Shown here one piece after another: positions 1 to 12,100 of a DNA stretch of 60,000 bases. Within the stretch, counting starts at the first letter, position 1. The number at the start of each line of letters is the position of its first letter. The notes below the pieces were generated by a model. It did no database searches. It was not told where the DNA came from and saw nothing but the letters and a program-made list of their open reading frames with translations. A program made the position numbers and the translations under genes. The stretch lies in contig NC_092572.1 in assembly GCF_037975245.1 (NCBI RefSeq), forward strand, positions 21,752,489 to 21,812,488, in the 5' to 3' direction. This DNA is from Apostichopus japonicus. Taxonomy: Eukaryota > Echinodermata > Holothuroidea > Aspidochirotida > Stichopodidae.

Positions 1-109
1 TGTCATCCACTGTGGACCAGGGGTTCGAGCTGGGTGGAGCTGCCGGTATAAAAGACAGAGGCGCGCCTCTTGCTGGGGTCTGTGGAACATGAAAGGTCTC
101 CCTGTTGTT
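1..109 (-). CDS. TTC3: TTC3-like exon 33, cut by the window edge
   Basis: NNRETFHVPQTPARGAPLSF then IPAAPPSSNPWSTVDD, a Pro-rich linker before the RING. The tandem acceptor TTTCTAGAG offers two sites 2 nt apart; only the second (exon end 109) keeps the Pro-rich frame after exon 32, while the first reads a frame with no family resemblance. The RING exon must lie at lower coordinates. Confidence 0.8.
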
Positions 110-3100
110 CTCTAGAAATGACTTCAAAAAAAAAAAAAAGGAAACAGACAGAATGTTGTTACTTCTATTTCTCTTCCAATAATATATTTATTTCATTCTT
201 CTCTCCATCCCTTGTCTACTAATCCCCTTACATCTATCTCTTTGTGTTCACCATGCTCATTAACCTGTCTGTATTCTGTGCATGTTTTTGTCCCTTCTAT
301 TACTGTTACTTGTCATTAAGCCTCTGAAGAAGAACCTGCTAGGATCGAAACGTCAGGCCAACTTACTTTTACACAATTATATATTTCATCAGCTAGCCGG
401 TGTTCATAGAACTTCTGGTTACCTCTATCAGGCTATAAACAACACACACAGAGATCTGTTAATCTATGTAGTGAAAAGTCACGAATACCAGTTACCCATT
501 CTGAAAGGGTAACATGGCTCAAATAAGGTATGTTTATAATAGAGTTACTTCATGACTCATGGTTATGATAAAGTCACACATTCTGAAAGGGTAACATGGC
601 TCAAATAAGGCATGTAAATGATGGAGTAACTTCATGGCTCATGGTTATGATAAAGTCACCCATTCTGGTAGGATAACTTGGCTTAATCAAGGTATGTAAA
701 TAATAGAGTAACTTCATGGCTCATGGTTATGACAAAGTCACCCATTCTGAAAAGGTAACATGGCTCAAGGTATGTAAATAATAGAGTAAAGTATAGCCAA
801 TCAAGAAGTACACACTTTGGTCTGTACCCAGTGTAGAGCAATGCTTATGTCTCCCAATACAAAGAGCTTTAAGATATTGATGAAAATTTAACATTGCAAA
901 ATAAATAAATGAGTGTACATATGTATTTATTATATTTTATTTGACAAAGTCTATACGCCCTTAGCTTGATCTCCAACCCACGACCCCTTCTCTCCCCCTC
1001 CTGTTTAAAGAATGATCAAGTTACCACCGTTAATCTGTCCCGTTGGGTTGTAAGCTGGATACACAAGATCTTACCTGCGGTACCTTGGCTTCAGCTTCTG
1101 TGATCTGATCAGATACTTTGTCCATGATCCCCTCCATCGACAATCCTGACAGGGAGTTGCCGTTATTAACTCTTACTACCCGCAAGAAGTTGGTGAGTTG
1201 TACTCTAGTGGCAGGAAAATGAGACAGTCACAGATTACATTTGTTACTTTTCAGCAGCCCTTCCTTGCTATTTGGTTTTGGCAACGTTCTCTATCGATAC
1301 GCCATGATACTTTACTGCCGTAACAAGTCAAGTTCCATCGCAATGAGCAAAAGACTTAGAAACCTAAGTTAACTTCAAAATATACCATAATTCGCATGAT
1401 ATTCTGTATCTGCAAACATTTAGCATCTAGTCATCCGGTCATGGCAATTTTACAAAACACAAAATAAGATAACAAAATTAATGAAACAAAGGCACCCTCC
1501 TACGCTTTCTTTGACTGAAAGAAAGCTCATTAGATAATGGATGCCATTCAGTTATTAAGATTTGGTGCGCAAAAATATTTGCACTTCAGGTATGAAAACT
1601 CATACAACGGGCAAACCAGACATTTAAACCGTCAACCTTTTAAGGTTAATGTACTTGTGAACATTAATAACATAATAAAATATTATACATATAACATAAT
1701 AATACATAATACATATAAAATATAATAATATATATAATAATATAATACATATAACATAATAATACATATAACAACATTAATAACATAAAATACATATAAC
1801 ATAATAACATATATTTCCAAACATATTTCATAGTAACCGGTACTAACTTGTTATAATTAGGATATCTCTCTTCCAGTCGTTCCATTATCCGTTGGTAGCT
1901 ACTTTTAACCGTGGTTCTCCTGTCTCCAATCATGCCCTGAGTGCGTGGTTGGAACCTAGCAGTTGTAGGATTCATCAGTGAGGTTTCAGGATGGAGATTA
2001 GAAGCTGCAAAAACAAAGAGAGATATGATAAGAGACAAACTATATTAAGACGATATCCCTTGTGCACACTACAATGACTACTCAGACCATTGAGTTGAAA
2101 GCTGTCTGGAAGTTGGTTCCAAACTCACAGCTGAACTAGCCATTTGCTAGGAAGACCACATCTGGTCAAAGAATTAGTTTTATCGTCACTGGACAATACA
2201 GATGTTCTTCAACTCATTCGTCAAAGTAGCTTCAGGTCCAGATCGGACAATGAAAGATTTCTCTGTCAAGGTTCAATAAGTTTATCGAACATTCTACCAA
2301 TTGAATCAATCTCTACTTTTATCCCATATCCTATTGTTGAGATCTGACCTAATTTAAAAAGGTTATTGCATTCCCCTCCCATCCTTTCCCCTCCCCTCCT
2401 TCCCCCTCCCCTCCTCCCCTCCTCACCACTCCCCCACCCACTTCCCCACAGTTTGCTACAAAAGACCATATATTAATTCTTGATTCTAACTTGACAAAAC
2501 TCATACACTGTAGTACACTGTACATGTACATGTTGGGATTTCCTTTGTAAATTTTTCTGGAAATAGAAAAAACCAAACAAAGGTACAATCTGAAACCTAA
2601 TCTGTACCATGTTGAGTTCTCATCAGGAAACCAGTCAGCAAGTAAGGTCACACAGGTCACAATACGATTAACTGAGAGTATGCATTTATTTTAATGTATT
2701 GTTTTGCCTTCACTTTCACAGTTGAAGGACAAAGGTATCAGATATCTAGATAGTATTCTGTAGATAAAATTTCACTTCCTTTTATTTAAATGCGTATGTA
2801 TTACAGAGTATTAAGTGATTCTCTTTATCATACAAGATGGGAAAAAAAGGAGAAAGTTTAAGCTTCAGTCTTTGTAGCTGTAAAAAAGAGGTGTTTATAT
2901 ATGTCCACAATTTCTACCACGTTATCAAATTCCACATGAAAATCTTTGGTCTGAAAAGAACAGAGTAAGTGTTTTGGCTAGAACAGGATTCAAACCAGTT
3001 GCCACTGGGTCACATGTACATTGCTCTAGTAGGTAAGCTACCCAGCTGTAAGTGACTTGCAAGCTCATATCATGGCAATATCATGGAATAGTGGGGAATC

Positions 3101-6100
3101 CCCAATTTCTGTTTGTGTACGGATTACAGGTTTTATTCATGTCCAAACATATTAATCTAATATTGTACGTCGAGGATGAATGAAGGATGGTGCGGGATGC
3201 TTTTTACCAAGGTTTGTGCTTTTCTTTTTGAAAGTGTATGTTAAAATTTAAGTACTTAAGTACTTTGAACCATAGATGAAATGTTGAGGAAAATCCTGGT
3301 AGTAGTTAAAAACCAGGATTCATATTGCAACACTATGGGTTGTGTGAATTTGCACTACAATAATTACAATAATTAATAACAATAATTAGTATGTACAGCT
3401 TTGATACCAGCAATGATGATCTACATCATACACAGCTCATACTAACCATGGTTGACTTTATTAGTAAATGTCGCCATCTTTGTCGTCGTTGCTGTTGTTG
3501 TCGGTTGACCGGGAGTGTGCTGTGTAGTAGTACCATTGCTCCGAGTACCAATTGGAGATGGCATGTGCCAGAGTCCAGGAGGGGGCCCTGTGGCAGGTCC
3601 AGGTGCCAAGGGCATCGTCGAGCCTGGTCCCCGGGGTACAGCACTGACTATCCCTTTAGCTGGAGGAAGGCCAAAGGCATTGAGAGGAGGAGTGGTTGGT
3701 GGGGGTATTGTAGGAGGACTATCCAGAGGCTTCTGGGGTGCTTGATGAGACCCACCAGCGTGAGGCGGCAGGTGAGAGGGTGGTGCAGCGATGGTTGAAC
3801 CAGGAAGGGGTGGGGGTGTTCCAAATGTGGGCCAATTATGAGGCGCATGCTTGGCTTTCAGCTATAAAAGGAAATACGACAGTTTAAAAGTTAAGTGCAG
3901 TTCATGATCGGCATAAACATATCATTAAAATTTTATTACAAACCTTGTGACATGATGCTTTCAAAATGATACAAGGCCCAACACCTGTATGGAAGCCTTA
4001 GGCAGCCATTATCATGACAATTGTTTCAAGTTCGGTCACTCGGTAAACAAGGCATGAAAAGTTGAGCTAAGCAAGAACCTAATGTTTGATAATGACGGTC
4101 CTTGACTGTATTGAAGACTGAATCTGACAAGAGAGTCATTGTGTTGTCTGGGATAAAAGATACAGAGAGGGGAGGGGTGTCTGGGATTAAAGACACAGGG
4201 AGGTGGGGGTGTCTGGGATTAAAGACACAGGGAGGTTGGGGTGTCTGGGATTAAAGACACAAAGATGGGGGGTGTCTGGGATTAAAGACACAGGGAGGTG
4301 GGGGTGTCTGGGATTAAAGACACAGGGTGGGGGGTGTCTGGGATTAAAGACACGAAGATGGGGCGTGTGTCTGGGATTAAAGACACAGGGGGGATGGGGT
4401 GGGGCCATTCATCTTCTTTTTACAGAGATACTTATGGTAAACAAAACCTCCAGAGGCTTAGAGAACTTTGCAGATGGTAGGGGGATATATTATTCACTTC
4501 AACATGTCATGTGGAAAAAGAGTGTCAAAAACGGAATCGCCGTGGGACCTCCATATGTGACGGAGAGGGTCTTGTCCAGCAGGATGTACCTCTACTTACC
4601 GTTTTTGACCTTGAGGGTTCTGGACGCGGAATTACAGGTAAATCAGTCAGTATTAAACGACCTGACTGGAGCTCTTGAATCTGGCTGTCAAACTGACTCT
4701 GTTAAGAGAACAATACAAATATGTCAAAATACCAGGTTTATTTAAGGGAGTGAATAAACCTTGTCATATTCAAACTATTATATTGCTAAGAAATCACTGT
4801 TTCTCCAGCAATCACTGTTTCTCTGGCACATCTTACCTTCAGGACTTACAGCATTAATAGACTTGTTCCATAAGTATTCTTACCAGAATCTGGCACAGTA
4901 TAATTAGGGCTCAACTGTGAAATGTTTGTGTAAGTATAAGGTCCTAAATGACCTCCAACTCCTACACAAACCTACGATCTGTGTATCAAAATGGAGTGTC
5001 TTAATTGTTACTCAACATGGCTAGGCTTATCTACCCTGCTTCAAATCTGTAGAGAGGATACCATTGACTTGACCATCCTGAATCTTGGGGTTGCCTATCC
5101 TGAATCTGGGGGTGCACATCCTGAATATGGGGGTTGCCCATACTCAATCTTGGGGTTGCCCATACTTTATCTGGCATTGCACAACCTGGATCTGGGGTTG
5201 CCCTTCCTGAAAATGGGGGTTGCCCATCCTGAAAATGGGGGTTGCCAATACTGAATTTGGGGGTTGCCTATCCTGAATCTGGGGGTCGCCCATACTCAAT
5301 CTGGAGGTTGCTCATCCTGAATCTGGGATTGAACTGTTGTTTGCAGTACTTGATTCACACAAAGCATTAATTTCACTTTAAGCTATTAAAGCCATAAAGT
5401 AAATATTTCACAAGTGTTAGGATATGTACACTTACAGCTTGCACAATAGTCATTGTATTAAATGAGGGCATAATAACACCTTTCATCCTAATGTGAGGGT
5501 CATGGTAATAATTACTTGTGGTAAGTAACAGCATGGTAATTGCTCTTGCTGCTGCACACATCTAACACCTTTAATCCTAATGTGAGGGTCATCGTCATAA
5601 TTACTTGTGGTAAGTAACTGATCATTGTCTTAAAGTGGTTGCCAGGGATAACAGAAGTGACTTAATAATGACATGGACTTTTTTGATGGGAGATCAAATT
5701 TTGTTTTACCCAACATATATTTTATTTGCTTTTTATATAGCGCTTTACCAGCGATAGGTCTCAAAGGGCTTTACAGACGTTATATTACCCTTGGTCAATG
5801 ATAACCTGTCCCAGAGACAATCCCTTCAGTCGGCTGCAGTTATATACTGCGCCCAATGACAAGTTACTGTACCTCACAGGTACCCCATTTAACCCCTGGG
5901 TGGAGAGTGGCAAGTGAGATAAGGCATCTTGCCCAAGGACACAACGTAGTGAACTAGGCAGGAATCGAACCGGCAATCCTTGGATCACGAGTCCGACGCC
6001 TTAGCCAATTGGCCACCATGCTCATGCTCAAAATCTGTCAGACTTACCTTGATGGTTTCCATCTTCTGTTTATTTTCTTCCCGACATCTCTCCCAGTCCT

Positions 6101-9100
6101 TCAGTATAACAGTCAAGTTTGCATTCTCTTCTCTGTGAGATAATAATAATCATAATAATACATAAATTTTATAAAGCGCCAAACCAACTACGAAATAATT
6201 CTTGTAGCGCTTAACATAATCATAACAATTATAACATATATGCTTTGGTGAAAAGATACGTTTTGAGAGCTGATTTGAAACCGTTCACAGTATTGCACAT
6301 TTTTACATGTTCCACAGGCACGGTGCAGGGTTAGGAAGTGCACTGATAATATAAACATTATTGTATCCACGCTATCATACTCAGCTTATTAAACAGAGAA
6401 AGTTTTCTTAACACTTGAAAGTGCAGTTGGAATACTTCACAGATTAACACGCCGAATAATAATCCATCTGCCTACTTTGGCACAGAACAGAAACAGAACA
6501 GAAAAATTAGCCAACAAGAATTGTATTTTATGCAGCTAATTTATGCAGCCGACTAAATTTCGCCCTGTCCATGTTTCCTTGGTGATTTTTGTCATACCTT
6601 CTAAAGTTGTCTCTTTGTGTTAAGTACAAAAGCATAACATGAAATTGTTAGGAGAGAAATGCCCTCACTTTTACATTGTTTTCCAAATATCAACAATGTT
6701 AAAGAAGAGATGAGAGTTGCTACAAGGAAGGGTCATCATTTATATGTATGCACCTCTTACATATCTTATCAAAGTATCACACATGCTTTATTTTTTCTCT
6801 ATTTTTTAAGCATTTTCACATATTTACTATTAAAATAAGAAACCATGCTAGAAAATCCAGATATGACAAATGCTTATTTTTTAATTTTTCTCTTTTTGAA
6901 GCACGTTCACATTTTTACTCCTTACCCTTGTAGGATGCGCTTGAGATTGTTCATATGGTATTGACATTCACTAATGGCTTCTTCTAGTGGTCTCAGGGCC
7001 TGGTCTTTATGTATCTGTACAACACTGACCTGAGTAAAGGAATAAAGACTATCATTAAGAAGGAATATGAAAAGCAAAGCCACTTAACGGTACTTTAATT
7101 CATCAAATGAACGGCCTTGTTCTACTTGGGTCATTTATCAAAGCATTTGACATTCAAGAACAAGAACGATGGTGCTGGCTGCATTTTGGACTTCCTAGGA
7201 ACCTTAAACATATACTTTACTCTTCTCCTCGATCCTAGCTCTACTAAACACACAGAATAGTTACTACCTTTTGTATTTTAAGGAAGATTCTTTCTCTTAA
7301 AAGTCTCTGGTGCAACGTTTCATTTTTAGACTTTACTAAAGTCTTCCCTCCCCATCCCCCCTCCCTTTCTCAAACTATTCAGCACAAATCGTTGAAAGAA
7401 TGTGTTTCATTCATTACGCTTTCCTTTTTACTCCCTATGGTCTTAAGTTCAGGGATCAGCCTGGGCTAAAAAAAATATCACAGAATTTTGCAAAAATTGC
7501 GGTATAGGCTCCAGTTTGCATATGCTACAGTGTGTTAGGATATTAGTTTTTGTCCCCAAATAGAAAAGAAATCACGGATATTCCGCGAATTCGCGGAAAA
7601 GGCTCATGCCTGTAAGTTTACCTCTGACTTTATTGCTCTTTGTCTCTGCATCTGACATTCCTTGTCCATATCGTCCATCTTCTTCTGCATCTCATCCCTA
7701 TCTCTGCACAAAGTATCTCTGCGTTACATGAAAGTGAATGGAAGTATGTCTTAGATGTTTCAGAGAACAAAATACTTTCTGAGCTCTTTTCAAGGTTCGT
7801 TAAGATAACCCATGATTACCCAGTCATGTTGTCTGTTGTTCATGAACTTATGTATTCATTAAGAACTGGAATTCTATTAAAGTCTTATTATGATATTTCA
7901 ATAACAAATCTATAACAATATCAATAACAAAACAATTGCCTCTTTTTCAATGCTGCATTTTTGTGGACTAATGTGACAGTTAAGTTTTTTTACCAAGTAG
8001 CTAATCTTTTCAGAAAAATCTCCCTCTAAACTGTGATAAGTGTTGCAATGGGAAACATCAATTGTAGAATTTTTTCCTCCTTGTCATTAACTGAATGTTA
8101 TAATTAGCAACTTACATCTGGGTGGTCAGCCTATCTGCTTCTTGTTTGACTTGACTGAATCTGAAACGGAAGTAAAAAGTGTTTCATAATGATTATACCT
8201 GTACATTATAAGTATTAGACAGCTATCTGGTGTAGTTACTGCACAATCCATTCAATCCTTATCCTGATCTCAAAAGATAGACCTCACACTTCTTCAGATG
8301 TCCTGAAATTAGCTACTACGGTCATGGCTCATTATATGCATTTCTTTTGAAGGCATTCTTCACCCAGGTGTGTAAATGGGGACTTGCGAGGTGACTTGTA
8401 AATATAGTTGCATGCGCCAGTTTGTGGCTGCACCCTATGGGAAGACCCCCGGGGACACGTCGTTGTGGTGCATTGTGGTGCCCCAGGAGAGATTGTTTGA
8501 ATTGTGCACTTTGGTGTGTAGGTGTGACAAGTTACCAATGACCAGGGTTAAGTACAGCGCGGCGAGACTTTATTGTAAGTTGCGCTATATAAGAAATGTT
8601 AATTATTATTAATTATTATTATTAATTTCACATTTTTATCTTTGCGATGCAAAGTAGCAGACATACTTTTTGTTCTTTTTGTTTTGTGTTCCAGAGTATT
8701 TTTAGATGATGCAAGAAACACAGTTGCTACTGACAGAGCTGCATGTCCGATCTAACATGGATCAGGGGTCTCAAATAAGCTACTGTAAGGCTTCCTTACC
8801 CTTGGGTCTCTAAACTAAACTATGTATTCCTTCAAATGAGTAAACCTTCCATTCTAGGAGGGAAAACATTTATTTGGATATGTCATTTACTCAAGCTGAA
8901 AGAGTCAAGAGATGCCTTTTTGTGAATCGTTGATAATCTATTTTCTAAAAGTATTTGACCTTGATAAGTATTTGTGTTTAAAAGACTTTTTTTTATCAAA
9001 TACACCAACGACTGGCCCAAACATTTCAACTGATGTCCTTAAGGCAACATCCTAGCTGTCTCACCCCACAATTTAATTTAGTTTAAAGTATTCCAAAATA

Positions 9101-12100
9101 ATGGTTAGGAAGCCAACTGAAACTCGGTTGAAACCCGATCCATGTGATGATCTTGGAGGAACATCGGCTTACAACAAGCATTCCCTTTTTCGATTCAGAG
9201 AATGACTTGGCGGGCTTGTAGCTGTCGCACCCACCCTCCTGCTACTGCACATCCCAATACCAAGGACAAAAGAGTGTACCCTCGATACCTGACCCGTTTT
9301 AATACTGAGGGAGGTGAAGGCACCAATTCATCATTATGTGGAATGCCTTGCCGAATTTAATACGTACCTGCGCAAGCGTTGCCAGTTTAAAACATCGCTG
9401 AAAACATATTATTTTAGAAGTGCCTAAGTTGATGTTTGAACAGTACAGTATTTTTGTATCACCATAGCGTTAATGTATTTTTCTATCCTTTTATAAGTTT
9501 TAAGGTGTATACCTTTTAGGCGATATTTTTGTACTATTTGCTATTGAATGTTTCCTGTATTTTAAATGTTTCCTGTATATTAATTGTTTCAATTCCTGTA
9601 AAGCGCTTCGAGCAGCTTTGCTGATGAACGCGCTATATAAGTACTATTTTATGATTATTATCATGACTTTACTGCAGCTATGGTAAGCAAAATGGCTTTA
9701 AAACCATCGACAAGACAGGACAACCCCAGTTCCCAATTTGCAATCCATCAATACCAAATTCACAGAATACTCTGCTTCTGCTCATCAGGCACTGAAAAGC
9801 AGCAAGTTTAAATAGGGCGCTAACAAAAATCTGTTTCCTGGTGAGGATTTGAAACAGGACCCTACTTATTGTGGGGTCAAACCAACCACTTCACCACACC
9901 TTGGCCTTAAGTATTAAAGGATTCCATCAGATATCTGATTAATCTATGATTGCTCACTGATCTAGTCTTGACTTTGTCTCCCTCGCTTGTGCTTCTTGTA
10001 GCCTGACTATGGACTGCAACCTAGTTTTCTCCAAGTTGGCTGAATTAAAATCTCTCTGATACTTCTCCTCCTTTTGTACAACCATTCTCTCCAGACTCTA
10101 CAAGAAGATGAAGATAATAATAATCATAATAATACACAAGTTCATATGTTTGTTTTGCCAGCTTTAATGTCTATCTCTCTCCACAAGGTATTTTAATGGA
10201 AATGTACTGGTTTAAAGAAAAAAACTTTTACTCTTTTACTCTCCTGGTCCAGACTAGCCTACTATAATTCTATGTACCTGCATGGTGACTTACTTCTATT
10301 TCACTGTCCTGGTCCAGACTAGCCTACTATAATTCTATGTACCTGCATGGTGACTTACTTCTATTTCACTGTCCTGGTCCAGACTAGCCTACTATAATTC
10401 TATGTACCTGCATGGTGACTTACTTCTATTTTACTCTCCTGGTCCAGACTAGCCTACTATAATTCTATGTACCTGCATGGTGACTTACTTCTATTTTACT
10501 CTCCTGGTCCAGACTAGCTTACTATAATTCTATATACCTGCATGGTGACTTACTTCTATTTTACTCTCCTGGTCATAATTCTATATGTACCTGCATGGTG
10601 ACTTACTTCTATTTTACTCTCCTGGTCCAGACTAGCTGCCTACTATAATTCTATGTACCTGCATGGTGACTTACTTCTATTTCACTGTCCTGGTCCAGAC
10701 TAGCCTACTATAATTCTATGTACCTGCATGGTGACTTACTTCTATTTTACTCTCCTGGTCCAGACTAGCTTACTATAATTCTATATACCTGCATGGTGAC
10801 TTACTTCTATTTTACTCTCCTGGTCATAATTCTATATGTACCTGCATGGTGACTTACTTCTATTTCACTGTCCTGGTCCAGACTAGTCTACTATAATTCT
10901 ATATACCTGCATGGTGACTTACTTCTATTTTACTCTCCTGGTCCAGACTAGTCTACTATAATTCTATGTACCTGCATGGTAACTTACTTCTATTTTACTG
11001 TCCTGGTCCAGACTAGTCTACTATAATTCTATATACCTGCATGGTGACTTACTTCTATTTTACTGTCCTGGTCCAGACTAGCTGCCTACTATATAATTCT
11101 ATATACCTGCATGGTGACTTACTTCTATTTTACTCTCCTGGTCCAGACTAGTCTACTATAATTCTATATACCTGCATGGTGACTTACTTCTATTTTACTC
11201 TCCTGGTCCAGACTAGCTTACTATAATTCTATATACCTGCATGGTGACTTACTTCTATTTTACTCTCCTGGTCTAGACTAGTCTATTATAATTCTATATA
11301 CCTGCATGGTGACTTACTTCTATTTTACTGTCCTGGTCCAGACTAGCCTACTATAATTCTATGTACCTGCATGGTGACTTCTATTTTACTGTCCTGATCC
11401 AGACTAGCCTACTATATAATTCTATATACCTGCATGGTGACTTACTTCTATTTTACTGTCCTGGTCCAGACTAGTCTACTATAATTCTATATACCTGCAT
11501 GGTGACTTACTTCTATTTTACTCTCCTGGTCCAGACTAGCTTACTATAATTCTATATACCTGCATGGTGACTTACTTCTATTTTACTCTCCTGGTCATAA
11601 TTCTATATACCTGCATGGTGACTTACTTCTATTTTACTCTCCTGGTCATAATTCTATGTACCTGCATGGTGACTTACTTCTATTTTACTGTCCTGGTCCA
11701 GACTAGCCTACTATATAATTCTATATACCTGCATGGTGACTTACTTCTATTTTACTCTCCTGGTCCAGACTAGTCTACTATAATTCTATATACCTGCATG
11801 GTTACTTCTATTTTACTCTCCTGGTCCAGACTAGCTTACTATAATTCTATATACCTGCATGGTGATTTACTTCTATTTTACTCTCCTGGTCCAGACTAGT
11901 CTACTATAATTCTATATACCTGCATGGTTACTTCTATTTTACTCTCCTGGTCCAGACTAGCTTACTATAATTCTATATACCTGCATGGTGACTTACTTCT
12001 ATTTTACTGTCCTGGTCCAGACTAGCTGCCTACTATAATTCTATTATACCTGCATGGTGACTTACTTCTAATTTTACTCTCCTGGTCCAGACTAGCTGCC

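Noticed and set aside
2349-2660. Possible exon LLADWFPDENSTWYRLGFRL on minus
   Set aside because: No convincing acceptor/donor pair, and the frame continues into a homopyrimidine tract.
4187-4745. Long frames on both strands over 4187-4745
   Set aside because: Most of the length is the 32-bp minisatellite; repeats of a unit without stops stay open.
5960-6023. tRNA gene suggested by A and B boxes
   Set aside because: The tRNA-like part is fused to a conserved body and tail and occurs three times, so it is a SINE head.
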